64,000 nucleotides of DNA. Origin: Pseudomonas sp. MIACH (GTDB taxonomy: Bacteria; Pseudomonadota; Gammaproteobacteria; Pseudomonadales; Pseudomonadaceae). Below the pieces are notes generated by a model. The model was given only the letters and a program-made list of their open reading frames with translations. It made no database searches and was not told the DNA's origin. Positions 25,655 to 33,899 of the stretch are shown one piece after another. Position numbers and translations under genes: made by a program. The DNA lies in NCBI RefSeq assembly GCF_001269925.1, contig NZ_LHVO01000061.1, positions 1 through 64,000 of the forward strand. Direction: 5' to 3'. Every line of letters begins with the position of its first letter. Within the stretch, counting starts at the first letter, position 1.

Positions 25655-26573
25655 CGGTCTTCCAGAAAGGGTAAAAGTTGAACCATTGTTGGGGCGCTTC
25701 CAGGCAGAACTGGCCCAGACGTGCGGCGTAGCGCGCGGTCCACAGGGCGATGACCTGCTCGCGGGTGCTGCGTTTCCATTCGATCAATTGCGCAAAGGGC
25801 TCGATGGTCAGGCGATAGCGGCCCTGGTGTTTCAGGCACATCAGCAGGTTGACCGGGCACTTCAGCAGGCCCGCCAGCAGCCACGGGCCTTGGGGGAAGG
25901 CGGCGTCATGGCCGAGGAAATCCACGCGCACCGTGCGCCCGCCATGCAAGGGCACACGGTCGCCGGCAATCGCCAGCCACTCGCCGTCGTCCAGGCGCTG
26001 GCTGAGCAGCAGCATGGTGGCCGGGTCCAGCTCGCTGACCTGGATCAGGCGCAAGTGGGTGGCCCCGGCTTCGCCCAGCAGGCGGTTGAAGCGTTCGGCG
26101 TGTTTGGTGTGCACCAGCACGTTCATGGTGACCTTTTCGCCGATTTCCGCCAGCGCGCGGCACACTTCAAGGTTGCCCAAATGTGCGCCGACCAGCATCT
26201 GGCCGCGCTCGCCGCGCAGTTGTCCGCGCAGTTTCGCCGGGTCGTTGATCTCGATCTGTTCCAGGCGCAGCTTGCCGTTCCACACGTCGAGTTTGTCGAG
26301 CAGGGCGTCGGCGAAGGCCATGAACTGGGCGAAGACTCTGCGGTGGCTGGGGCGCAGTTCATCGCGCCCGCTCCAGTCGGCCAGGCGCTGCTGGTATTGC
26401 CAGGCGCTCTGGCGCGCGGTGCGGCCGAACAGGAAGAAGTACAACACAATGCCATACAGCACCGGGCTCAGCAGGCGGCGGCCGAGGACCTTGGCGGCGA
26501 GGGCGGTGAATTTCATCAGCCAGTAGCTGCCGCGCTCTTCGCGGTCGGCCCAATGCTTGGTGCTGTCGCTCAT
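25638..26573 (-). CDS. LpxL/HtrB-type acyltransferase (APE)
   Basis: Inner-membrane lysophospholipid or lipid A acyltransferase family, 311 aa. The HX4-D/E-type site is 'GAHLGNLEVCRAL'. Also seen: an N-terminal membrane anchor ('SPVLYGIVLYFFLF') and 'LAIAGDRVPLHGGRTVRVDF'. It probably transfers the polyene to its lipid carrier. In some APE clusters it is fused to the glycosyltransferase; here the two are separate genes overlapping by 4 bases. Confidence 0.85.
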   Translation of the reverse strand: MSDSTKHWADREERGSYWLMKFTALAAKVLGRRLLSPVLYGIVLYFFLFGRTARQSAWQYQQRLADWSGRDELRPSHRRVFAQFMAFADALLDKLDVWNGKLRLEQIEINDPAKLRGQLRGERGQMLVGAHLGNLEVCRALAEIGEKVTMNVLVHTKHAERFNRLLGEAGATHLRLIQVSELDPATMLLLSQRLDDGEWLAIAGDRVPLHGGRTVRVDFLGHDAAFPQGPWLLAGLLKCPVNLLMCLKHQGRYRLTIEPFAQLIEWKRSTREQVIALWTARYAARLGQFCLEAPQQWFNFYPFWKTDDDAS

Positions 26574-27304
26574 GCCTGCCACCGCCGCCACAGGATCAGC
26601 GGTGCACGCACCAACATGCCGAAGAACAGTCGGGTGTGCATGGCACTGATGCGTACGTTGTCGCGGAACAGGCGGAAGTGCGACAGGCCGTCGGCCGGGT
26701 AATGCACCCGGGTCGGCAGCCAGCGCATCGGCTGGTTACGCCAGGCCAGGCGCACCAGGATGTCGGAGTCGAAGTCCATGTGCGTGCCGATGTAGGCCGA
26801 GTCCATCAGGGCCAGCACCGGTGCCAGTGGGTACACGCGAAAGCCGCACATCGAGTCGCGGATCTGCAGCGACAGAGTGTTGATCCACACCCATACGTGG
26901 GTCAGGTAACGCGCGTACAAGCGGCCCTTGGGCACGCTTTCGTCGTATTCGGGGTAGCCGCAGATGATTGCGTTGGGCTGCCTGCGGGACGCGTCGATAA
27001 AGGTCTCGACTTCGCGCAGGTCGTGCTGGCCGTCGGCGTCGACCTGCAAGGCGTGGCTGAAGCCCAGGCGCGCCGCTTCACGAAAGCCTGCCATCACCGC
27101 GCCGCCCTTGCCTTGATTGTTCGGCAGGGTCAGCAGGGTGACGTGATCCAGGTCCGCCAATTGCGCCAGTACCGCTGCGCAGGCCGGGCTGCTGCCGTCG
27201 TCGACCAACAGGCACGGCAGGCCGCTGTTCAACAGGCTGTGGACCACGGCGGGCACGGCGGCTTCGTGGTTGTAGACCGGGATCAGGGCGCAGGGGTTAT
27301 GCAT
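26570..27304 (-). CDS. Family 2 glycosyltransferase (APE)
   Basis: 244-aa GT2 enzyme. 'ALIPVYNHEAAVPAVV', the nucleotide-binding 'LLVDDGSSP', the DXD-type 'ALQVDADGQHDL' and 'MDFDSDILVRLAW' are visible. It resembles dolichol-phosphate-sugar synthases and should add a sugar to the lipid carrier of the polyene. ATG 27304 is the first Met after the repeat cluster. The reading frame stays open through the repeats upstream, but the repeat-encoded Gln/Ser/Pro stretch is not part of the enzyme. Confidence 0.85.
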   Translation of the reverse strand: MHNPCALIPVYNHEAAVPAVVHSLLNSGLPCLLVDDGSSPACAAVLAQLADLDHVTLLTLPNNQGKGGAVMAGFREAARLGFSHALQVDADGQHDLREVETFIDASRRQPNAIICGYPEYDESVPKGRLYARYLTHVWVWINTLSLQIRDSMCGFRVYPLAPVLALMDSAYIGTHMDFDSDILVRLAWRNQPMRWLPTRVHYPADGLSHFRLFRDNVRISAMHTRLFFGMLVRAPLILWRRWQA

Positions 27305-27332
27305 GGTGTCCCTCACCGTCTGGTAAATAACC

Positions 27333-27386
27333 TGTGGCGAGCGGGCTTGTTGTGGCGAGCCGGCTTGTTGTGGCGAGCGGGCTTGC
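27333..27386. repeat. three tandem 18-bp REP-derived repeats
   Basis: Three head-to-tail copies of an 18-base unit beginning tgtggcgag (27333-27350, 27351-27368, 27369-27386), differing at one or two bases. The third is the start of the 45-bp arm of the adjoining inverted repeat. Confidence 0.9.
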
Positions 27387-27502
27387 CCCGCGTTGGGCTG
27401 CGGAGCAGCCCCAAAACCTGAGCGAGAGGTCTGTCTGACACACCTCGGGTATCTTACTGGGGCTGCTCCGCAGCCCAACGCGGGGCAAGCCCGCTCGCCA
27501 CA
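27369..27502. repeat. perfect 45-bp inverted repeat (REP-based) within the APE operon
   Basis: Arms 27369-27413 and 27458-27502 are exact reverse complements over 45 bases, separated by a 44-base loop. Each arm begins with a REP core (gcgagcgggcttgcc) and continues through a second palindromic block rich in ggctgc/gcagcc. It lies in the 239-bp gap between the adenylation gene and the glycosyltransferase gene, the only large gap in the operon. A further partial REP remnant follows at about 27520-27540. Confidence 0.95.
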
Positions 27503-27543
27503 GGATGCCCGCTAGGCATACCAAGCCCGCTCCCCACAGATGG

Positions 27544-29214
27544 TTATGCATGGGCGGCTTCCAATTGGATCCGGCCGCTGGAGCAGGCGGCGACGCCGTT
27601 GCGGTAGGCGAAATACAACTTGCCGCGTTCCTGGTCGAAGCGCAGGTGCAGTTCGATACGGTCGCCAGGGCGTACCAGTTGCTGGAACTTGAGCACTTCC
27701 ATGCCGGCAAAGGTCGCGGGCAGGTCGAGCAGTTGTTGGCCGAGGTTGAACGCCCATTCCACTTGGACCACGCCGGGCAGTACAGGCGTGACCGGGAAGT
27801 GGCCGCTGAAGTAGGCCAGGTCCGGCGGGACGCTCAGTTGCAAGGTCCATTCGCCATCGACTTCGACTTGCTCCAGCACGTGCGGCGCCTTGGGCCGGGG
27901 CGCCAGCAGCAACGCGGCCACATCGGCCTGGGGCAGTTTGCCTTGGGCATTCAGCGGCAGTTGGTGCAGTAGACGCCAGCGGCGCGGCAGCGCCAGGGCT
28001 TCGCAATGCTGGCTCAAATGGTGGCGCAAGGTCTGGGTGACGGTACGTCGGCCTTGGTTGCGCAGGGCGTGCAGGCCGTCGGCACTGAGGACCACCAGCG
28101 CGCCGAGTGAGGCGCGGTTTTCCTGCACCACGCCCAGGCGCGTTTCGGCGACCCATGGGTGGGTCATCAGCGCTTGCTCCAACATGGGCAGAGAGATGCG
28201 TTTTTCTTCCAGCTTGACGATACGGTCCAGGCGCCCGAGCAGCTCGAAGCGACCATCGGCATGGATGCGCGCCGCGTCAGCGGTTTGTTCTATATGCCCG
28301 ACGGGCAAGTAAGGCGAGGCGATGCGCAATGCACCGTCGGCGTCCTGGCTCAGGTGTATATCGGCGAACGGCTGCCAGGGTTGCGCGCCCTGGCGCCAGG
28401 CGATACCGCCGGTTTCCGAGCTGCCGAGAATCTCTGTCGGCCATTGCTGCAAGCGCTCGTAAAGACTGCTGGCCGCCTCGATGGGCAAGGCACCACCTGA
28501 CGAAAACACCCGCGATACCTGGCTCAGCGCCGGCCAATCGAGGTTGTCGCCCATGCGCTTGAGCAGTGCCGGGCTGGCGACCCAGGCGAATTGCGGGTGT
28601 TCGCGGCTGGCGCGTTGCATGTCTTCTGGAAACGCCAGCTGGCGGCGCACAAAGGTGCGACCGGCGCACAGCGGCCACAGCACGCGGAACAGCAAACCGT
28701 AGATGTGCTGGGTGGCGACGCTGCCGATGATGCAGGCGTCTTTAAGGTCTGCCCCCCATAGGGCTTCCAGGGCCTGGACCTCATTGGCCAGTTGGCGCAG
28801 GGTCTTGTCGATGCGCTTGGGTTCGCCGCTGGAGCCGGAGGTGCACAGGCTCAGTTGACAGGTGTCCAGGTCGAGGGCAGCAGGGCTCAAGGGCGCTTGA
28901 TACAACGCGTCCAGGTCTGCCGCTTCAGTCAGCCAGGCGTCGACAACCTCGTCCCAGCGCTGGCGGGTCTGGGGTTGCAGGTCGGCGGGCAGCAGTACGC
29001 TGACCCCCGCGCGCCAGGCGCCCAGCAGGGCAATCGCCAACACCCCGGCATCTTCAAGGTGCACGGCCAGGCGTTGAATACCTCGGGCTTGCAGCCCGGC
29101 CGCAAGGCGCAGGGACTGCTCCCACAGCTGGGCATGATTCATCGCAGGTTCGGTGGTCACCAAACGCTGTTCCAGCGGCTCGAGCAACAGGTGCTCAAGA
29201 TTCAACCCATTCAT
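27544..29214 (-). CDS. Adenylation enzyme fused to a dehydratase domain (APE, ApeH-ApeI-like)
   Basis: 556-aa two-domain protein. The N-terminal part (about 1-440) is an AMP-forming acyl-CoA/ACP ligase: 'LCTSGSSGEPKRIDKTLRQ' (P-loop), 'LGSSETGGIAW', 'FELLGRLDRIVKLEEKRI'. The C-terminal part (about 450-556) is a hotdog dehydratase of the ApeI/FabA type: 'FSGHFPVTPVLPGVVQVEW'. In described APE clusters these are ApeH (aryl acid activation) and ApeI (dehydration). Start ATG 29214 overlaps the membrane-protein stop. Confidence 0.87.
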   Translation of the reverse strand: MNGLNLEHLLLEPLEQRLVTTEPAMNHAQLWEQSLRLAAGLQARGIQRLAVHLEDAGVLAIALLGAWRAGVSVLLPADLQPQTRQRWDEVVDAWLTEAADLDALYQAPLSPAALDLDTCQLSLCTSGSSGEPKRIDKTLRQLANEVQALEALWGADLKDACIIGSVATQHIYGLLFRVLWPLCAGRTFVRRQLAFPEDMQRASREHPQFAWVASPALLKRMGDNLDWPALSQVSRVFSSGGALPIEAASSLYERLQQWPTEILGSSETGGIAWRQGAQPWQPFADIHLSQDADGALRIASPYLPVGHIEQTADAARIHADGRFELLGRLDRIVKLEEKRISLPMLEQALMTHPWVAETRLGVVQENRASLGALVVLSADGLHALRNQGRRTVTQTLRHHLSQHCEALALPRRWRLLHQLPLNAQGKLPQADVAALLLAPRPKAPHVLEQVEVDGEWTLQLSVPPDLAYFSGHFPVTPVLPGVVQVEWAFNLGQQLLDLPATFAGMEVLKFQQLVRPGDRIELHLRFDQERGKLYFAYRNGVAACSSGRIQLEAAHA

Positions 29215-29756
29215 ACGCGGCCTCGAACCCTTTGTCGTACCAGCCATTCCACGGCAAACAACAGCCCCATCAGCCCGTAGGCGATCAAGCCGTTGTACAA
29301 CGTCCACCAGCTCAGCGGCGCCCATAGGGTGAGGGCGGCGGCGAGCAGGCCATTACACAGAAAAAACACGCACCACACCACGGTAACCTGGCGCGTATAC
29401 ACAATCGCGTTTGGCGGCAGTACCGGGTCGGTCATGCGTGCAAGGCGCTCGACCATCGGCGGGCCGTATTTCAGGCTCAGGCCGAACAGCGCCAACATGA
29501 ACGCACTGACCAGGCTCGGGTACCAGCGCAACAGGTGCGGGTTATCGAACCAGGCCAGGGCCAGGCAAAACACGATCACCGCCAACGCCATCCAGCGGCT
29601 GCCGGGGCGGCGGGCGCCGGTAAACGCGCGCAGCAGCCACAGGCTGCCCAGCAGCAACCCGAACTGCCACGGCGCAAAGTGCTCGGTGCCGTAATACACC
29701 GCAAAGGGGTACAGCAGCCCCGCCAACAACAGGCCAAGGCCGATCAGCCGGCTCAT
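29211..29756 (-). CDS. APE operon integral membrane protein (ApeG-like)
   Basis: 181-aa hydrophobic protein with about five membrane segments ('LIGLGLLLAGLLYPFAVYY', 'SRWMALAVIVFCLALAWF', 'VVWCVFFLCNGLLAAALTLW'). It matches in place and size the COG4648-type membrane protein between the ACPs and ligase in APE clusters. Its biochemical role is not known. Overlaps on both sides suggest coupled translation. Confidence 0.8.
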   Translation of the reverse strand: MSRLIGLGLLLAGLLYPFAVYYGTEHFAPWQFGLLLGSLWLLRAFTGARRPGSRWMALAVIVFCLALAWFDNPHLLRWYPSLVSAFMLALFGLSLKYGPPMVERLARMTDPVLPPNAIVYTRQVTVVWCVFFLCNGLLAAALTLWAPLSWWTLYNGLIAYGLMGLLFAVEWLVRQRVRGRV

Positions 29757-30007
29757 GCGGCCGGCTGGACCAGACGGTACACCGCCTCAACCACGTCGTT
29801 GACGGTGCGCACGGCCTTGAACTCTTCGGCGGCGATCTTCTTGCCGGTCTGGCGCTTGATATGGTCGATCAGGTCCACGGCATCGATGCTGTCGATTTCG
29901 AGGTCCTGGTACAGGTTGGCGTCGAGGGTGACGCGTTCAGGTTCCAGCTCAAACAGTTCCACCAAGGCATCGCGCAGGGTGTTGAAAATATCGTCACGAG
30001 TTTGCAT
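29753..30007 (-). CDS. apeF: Acyl carrier protein (APE, ApeF-like)
   Basis: 84-aa ACP. The phosphopantetheine Ser is in 'LEIDSIDAVDLIDHI', in the DSxxxxxL motif. One of two tandem ACPs that carry the growing polyene; 9 bases after the first ACP. The assignment to F rather than E is by order. Confidence 0.9.
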   Translation of the reverse strand: MQTRDDIFNTLRDALVELFELEPERVTLDANLYQDLEIDSIDAVDLIDHIKRQTGKKIAAEEFKAVRTVNDVVEAVYRLVQPAA

Positions 30008-30016
30008 GGTCCGGTC

Positions 30017-30286
30017 TCAAGCTGCCTGTCTGGCCGTGACGAACGCCGCAAGGCTGGCCACGTTGGTGAAGTGATTACGGGTGTCCTTGGCGTCGGCATC
30101 GATCTTGATGCCGTACGTTTTCTGGATCGCCAGGCCCAATTCCAGGGCGTCTACCGAATCCAGGCCCAGGCCTTCGCCGAACAGGGTTTGGTCGCTACCG
30201 ATGTCGTCGGCGCTGATGTCTTCCAGGCCCAGGGCCTCGATGATCAGCATCTTTATGTCGTGCTCAAGGCGTTGTTGGTCGCTCAT
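30017..30286 (-). CDS. apeE: Acyl carrier protein (APE, ApeE-like)
   Basis: 89-aa ACP with phosphopantetheine Ser in 'GLGLDSVDALELGLAI'. The start lies 23 bases inside the upstream acyltransferase gene, so the two are translationally coupled. Two distinct ACPs are the normal APE complement. Confidence 0.9.
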   Translation of the reverse strand: MSDQQRLEHDIKMLIIEALGLEDISADDIGSDQTLFGEGLGLDSVDALELGLAIQKTYGIKIDADAKDTRNHFTNVASLAAFVTARQAA

Positions 30287-31076
30287 CTTCGGCGAGCTCC
30301 TTAATGAAATAGTGGTGCAGGTAATCGTTGAGCTTGCGTGAGGCCTGGGGCGCGGGCCCCAGTGTTGCGAACGCCTGTGGTTCTATATCGGCACCCACGC
30401 GCAAACTGAAGTGAAAACGGCATTTGGGGATGCGATACCAGGGTTCGGCCTTGGTCAGGGTGGTGGGGCAGACCTTGATCACCACTGGGGTGATGATTGT
30501 CGCACCGCGCAGCGCAATGGCGGCGGCCCCGCGATGAAAGGCGGGCGCCACGCCGGGGGTGGTACGGGTGCCTTCGGGAAAGATGATCAGTGTCTGGCCG
30601 TTGCGCAGGGCGTCGGCGGCGGCGTCGAGCATGTCTGCGCTGCCGTCGTTGCTTATATAGCCCGCGTCGCGCACCGGGCCACGGGTGAACGGGTTTTGAA
30701 ACAGGCTCTGCTTGATCACGCAATTGGTCTGGCGCATCAGGCCGATCAGGAAGACCACGTCGATCAGCGACGGGTGGTTGGCGATGATCATCTGGCCCGG
30801 CTGGCCGAGCCTTTCGGCGCCCTCGACGCTGTAGGTCAGCACCCCGGCGCGTTGCATCAGGCGGATAAAGAACCAGAACAGCTTGCTGATGGTATGGCGG
30901 GCGCGGCGCTGGTGTTTTTCGACGTTGCCCGGCAGGCAACTGAGCAAGGGAAACACCAGCAGGCGCAGGCACAACCCGCCGACGCCAAACAGGAAAAAGC
31001 TGGCAGCTGTGGCGAACAGGCGCCAGTAGTAGGCATCCCGTGGCTTATCGTTCACGACTTGCGTTGCCAGTTCCAT
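30264..31076 (-). CDS. 1-acylglycerol-3-phosphate acyltransferase family protein (APE, ApeD-like)
   Basis: 270-aa PlsC-type enzyme. The HX4D motif region is 'MIIANHPSLIDVVFLIG', followed by 'FPEGTRTTPG' (acyl acceptor site) and an N-terminal membrane anchor ('FFLFGVGGLCLRLLVFPLL'). It probably acylates the glycerolipid or sugar-lipid carrier. It overlaps the CLF gene by 25 bases and the ACP gene by 23. Confidence 0.88.
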   Translation of the reverse strand: MELATQVVNDKPRDAYYWRLFATAASFFLFGVGGLCLRLLVFPLLSCLPGNVEKHQRRARHTISKLFWFFIRLMQRAGVLTYSVEGAERLGQPGQMIIANHPSLIDVVFLIGLMRQTNCVIKQSLFQNPFTRGPVRDAGYISNDGSADMLDAAADALRNGQTLIIFPEGTRTTPGVAPAFHRGAAAIALRGATIITPVVIKVCPTTLTKAEPWYRIPKCRFHFSLRVGADIEPQAFATLGPAPQASRKLNDYLHHYFIKELAEDERPTTP

Positions 31077-31771
31077 ACACGGTTCTTCCAGGCATGTTGG
31101 CAGGCGCCCTGTTCGGTAAGCAGGGTGCGCAGCAGGTTCAGGGCGTGGGGCCACTGGGTTTGAGTGGGTTGGACAGTGCCGGCGCTGAGTTCCAGTTGCC
31201 ACTCGTCGCCTGGTGTCAGCAGCAGGCCGAGGGCGTAGGGGAAGGGCACGTCAACGATCCAACTGGCGTAGGCTTCGGGCGGCTGTTCTTCGGTGATCAC
31301 CAGCAATACCGCCGCAGCGCCTTCGTTGAGCAGCGCAGCGGCTTCAAGCATGCCGTGTTCCAGGCCATCGCCGACGGCGGCGAGGGCGGTCATTTCGCTG
31401 GTTTCATTGCGCAGGATCGACCACAGGCCAATCACCGCGTTATGCACCGACAGGCTGAATTGGGTCGGTGACAGCGGCTGGTCGTTGGCCAGGTCGCTGA
31501 GGATGTCCAGGGTGCGCGGGGTTTCGCCATGCCGGGAAATAAACACCAGCGGCAGGTCTTGCAGTCCTTCGGCCAACGGCCAGCCCACGCTGAATGCCAT
31601 GCGTGCCAGGCGACTGAGGCGGCGGCGCTGCATGGCCGGCAGGAACGACACGTCGGGGGAAGCATCGCTGGCGGGCAGCAACACCGGGGCCTGGCACCAG
31701 GCGTGCCAGTCGTCCGTGCTTTCCAGGCCAGGAGCCCAGGCACGCCATTGGGCGATGTTGAAGTTGATCAC
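31052..31771 (-). CDS. apeC: Ketosynthase chain-length factor (APE, ApeC-like)
   Basis: 239-aa beta-ketoacyl synthase-like protein without the catalytic Cys. The family pattern 'SFLPAMQRRRLSRLARMAFS' and 'FISRHGETPRTLDILSDLA' is that of the APE chain-length factor, which pairs with the KS encoded at 17050-18216. First gene of the operon; start GTG 31771. The promoter must lie in the 337-bp region to its right. Confidence 0.87.
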   Translation of the reverse strand: MINFNIAQWRAWAPGLESTDDWHAWCQAPVLLPASDASPDVSFLPAMQRRRLSRLARMAFSVGWPLAEGLQDLPLVFISRHGETPRTLDILSDLANDQPLSPTQFSLSVHNAVIGLWSILRNETSEMTALAAVGDGLEHGMLEAAALLNEGAAAVLLVITEEQPPEAYASWIVDVPFPYALGLLLTPGDEWQLELSAGTVQPTQTQWPHALNLLRTLLTEQGACQHAWKNRVWNWQRKS

Positions 31772-32108
31772 TGAGAAGTTATCCCGCCCCTGCGGGCTTC
31801 CATGTGCGGCTTTTGGCCCCGAATACCGGGACAGGGAGCAATCGCCGAATGGCGCGCATTATCCCGGTGCCGTGGGGTTCTAGCAAACTTTGGTAAAGAA
31901 TTGTGCACGGCCGATTACAAATAAGTTGGGAAGAATTACAGATTGTCCTTCATCGGGGAGTCAGTTGGATCGTCGGACACTTCCTTTTCACTTGTGAGTG
32001 ACGTGTGACAGACCGGCTGTAATGCAGCAATGCATCGATGAACGAGGTAGCTAACAGGCGCTTTTGCCCTCTACACTCGGACATTCATTGATACACGGAG
32101 GTTTTTCC
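31772..32108. promoter_or_regulatory. divergent control region between APE operon and parA
   Basis: The 337 bases between the GTG of apeC and the ATG of parA must hold the APE promoter. A short dyad (31988-31992 with 31997-32001, TCACT/AGTGA) is the only clear symmetry. I could not assign -35/-10 boxes with confidence. The right end is the parA ribosome site GGAGG (32097-32101). Confidence 0.5.
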
Positions 32109-32879
32109 ATGCGGCGCGTGGTGTTCAATCAAAAAGGCGGTGTTGGTAAATCCAGCATTGCCTGCAACCTGGCGGCGGTCAGCGCCAGTGAAGGCTATCG
32201 AACCCTGTTGGTGGACCTCGATGCACAGGCCAACTCAACCCAATACCTTACCGGGCTGACTGGCGACGATATCCCCATGGGGATCGCGGACTTTTTCAAG
32301 CAAACCCTGTCTTCCGGGCCGTTTTCGAAGAAAAACAAAGTCGATATCTACGAAACACCCTTCGACAACCTGCACGTCATCACCGCAACCGCCGAGTTGG
32401 CCGATCTGCAGCCCAAGCTGGAGGCCAAGCACAAGATCAATAAGCTGCGAAAGCTACTTGATGAGTTGAGCGAAGATTACGACCGGATCTACCTGGATAC
32501 CCCGCCAGCCCTGAACTTTTATGCGGTTTCGGCGCTGATTGCCGCTGATCGTGTACTGATCCCCTTCGATTGCGACAGCTTCTCGCGCCAGGCTCTGTAC
32601 GGGCTACTGGCTGAAATCGAAGAATTGAAGGAAGACCACAACGAAGGCCTGGAAGTGGAAGGCATCGTGGTCAACCAGTTCCAGGCGCGGGCGAGCCTGC
32701 CGCAGCAGATGCTCGATGAGTTGATTGCCGAGGGCTTACCGGTGCTGCCGGTGTACCTGGCCAGCTCGGTGCGCATGCGCGAATCGCACCAGGAGAACAA
32801 GCCGCTGATCCACTTGGACCCACGGCACAAGCTCACTCTGCAATTTGTGGAGCTGCATAACCTGCTGGAAAATGCCTGA
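32109..32879 (+). CDS. ParA/MinD-type ATPase
   Basis: 256-aa partition-type ATPase with deviant Walker A 'NQKGGVGKSSIACNLA', 'LLVDLDAQANSTQYL' (A' motif) and 'YDRIYLDTPPALNFY' (Walker B). GGAGG seven bases before ATG 32109 fixes the start. There is no parB or parS beside it, so it is an orphan ParA, which may position a protein complex rather than DNA. Divergent from the APE operon. Confidence 0.9.
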   Translation: MRRVVFNQKGGVGKSSIACNLAAVSASEGYRTLLVDLDAQANSTQYLTGLTGDDIPMGIADFFKQTLSSGPFSKKNKVDIYETPFDNLHVITATAELADLQPKLEAKHKINKLRKLLDELSEDYDRIYLDTPPALNFYAVSALIAADRVLIPFDCDSFSRQALYGLLAEIEELKEDHNEGLEVEGIVVNQFQARASLPQQMLDELIAEGLPVLPVYLASSVRMRESHQENKPLIHLDPRHKLTLQFVELHNLLENA

Positions 32880-32881
32880 CC

Positions 32882-32909
32882 TGTGGGAGCGGGCTTGCCC
32901 CCTCCCACA
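32882..32909. repeat. REP palindrome (tgtgggag type)
   Basis: Arms tgtgggag (32882-32889) and ctcccaca (32902-32909) flank a gggcttgccc core. It lies between the convergent parA and trxC genes. Confidence 0.88.
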
Positions 32910-32935
32910 TTGTCCAGCATCGTTCTCAAGTCCGG

Positions 32936-33370
32936 TTACACCCCCTGGCTACGCAACCAGCTCATCAACTGCGGCAACGGAAACGCCCCACTCTGGCGCG
33001 CCACTTCGCGGCCATTTTTGAAGAGAATCAAACTGGGGATCGAACGAATCCCCAACTGCGCCGACAACTGCTGATTGGCCTCGCTGTCCAGCTTGGCCAG
33101 CCTGCACTTGCCCTCCAACTGGCCGGCCGCCTGTTCAAACACCGGCGCAAACGACTTGCACGGCCCACACCAATCGGCCCACACGTCGACCAATAACGGC
33201 AAATCGCCCTTGATCTGGCTGGCGTAGTCGCCTTGTTTCAGCTCGAAAGGCTTGCTCAGTAGAACCGGTTGTTTGCAGCGCCCGCACTTGGGCGTATCAC
33301 CCACGCGTTCGCCGGGGATGCGGTTGAGGCCGTTGCAATGGGGGCAGGGGATAACGAGAGGGTCGGACAT
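32936..33370 (-). CDS. trxC: Thioredoxin TrxC (thioredoxin 2)
   Basis: 144-aa cytosolic thioredoxin with the N-terminal zinc finger of thioredoxin 2 (two CxxC pairs, 'IPCPHC' and 'CGRC') and the active site 'WADWCGPCKSFAP'. cis-Pro is in 'IRSIPSLILF'. Reduces protein disulfides and is linked to oxidative stress defence. Start ATG 33370 gives 'MSDPLVIPCPHC', the family N terminus; the ATG 24 bases upstream adds an unrelated leader. Confidence 0.95.
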   Translation of the reverse strand: MSDPLVIPCPHCNGLNRIPGERVGDTPKCGRCKQPVLLSKPFELKQGDYASQIKGDLPLLVDVWADWCGPCKSFAPVFEQAAGQLEGKCRLAKLDSEANQQLSAQLGIRSIPSLILFKNGREVARQSGAFPLPQLMSWLRSQGV

Positions 33371-33540
33371 GGTGGGCTCCGTGGATGTGGCCAATGCACC
33401 CTATCTGGAGTCAGGTATCAGCTTTATCAAGCTCGGGGGCGACGACGCATGGGCTGACAGATTCGCAAATGTCGATTGGCGCATGCCTATCTAGGCTGGA
33501 AGTACTTGTTCGAAATAGCACCATCGGTCCGTTCGACGCC

Positions 33541-33596
33541 ATAGCAAATTGCGATAGCCGGCGTTCGGGTTTAACCTTCATAGCAATATGCGATAG
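33541..33596. promoter_or_regulatory. paired operators upstream of higBA
   Basis: Two 17-base near-identical sites (33541-33557 and 33580-33596, both atagcaa/t...gcgatag) lie just before higB. Their cores are the near-palindromes GCAAATTGC and GCAATATGC. The position fits autoregulation by HigA. Inferred from the repeat. Confidence 0.6.
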
Positions 33597-33605
33597 GGAT
33601 GTTGC

Positions 33606-33893
33606 ATGCGTGTAATCAGTGCGAAACAAATCCGAAATGCCAAGTTGAAGTGGCCTCATTCAGCCAGCGCTTTGGATGAGTGGTATCGGAAAGTCAAAGT
33701 TCTCAATCCTGAGGACTTCGCGGCGTTGAAATCGATTTTTCCTACCGTGGATAAAGTGGGGGCGTTACACGTCTTCAACATCGGTGGTAACAAGCTACGA
33801 CTCATTGCGATTGTGCGCTACCGAATGCAGCGGCTCTATATTCGATATGTGCTGGACCATCGGGAATACGACAAGGGTAAATGGAAGGAGTGA
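33606..33893 (+). CDS. higB: HigB-type mRNA interferase toxin
   Basis: 95-aa toxin of the HigB subgroup (RelE-like fold). Signature elements are 'ALDEWYRKVKVLNPEDFAAL', 'VGALHVFNIGGNKLRLIAIV' and 'LYIRYVLDHREYDKGKW', including the C-terminal His and Asp/Lys typical of HigB. It should cleave translating mRNA. Toxin precedes antitoxin, as in other higBA loci; 6 bases separate them. Confidence 0.9.
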   Translation: MRVISAKQIRNAKLKWPHSASALDEWYRKVKVLNPEDFAALKSIFPTVDKVGALHVFNIGGNKLRLIAIVRYRMQRLYIRYVLDHREYDKGKWKE

Positions 33894-33899
33894 CTGAAA

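Noticed and set aside
27305..27478. N-terminal extension of the glycosyltransferase through the repeats
   Set aside because: Open only because the REP repeats lack stops; it encodes a Gln/Ser/Pro repeat not expected in GT2 enzymes, and a normal start follows at 27304.
27333..27540. CRISPR-like tandem repeat
   Set aside because: Only three contiguous 18-base units without spacers, clearly derived from REP sequence.
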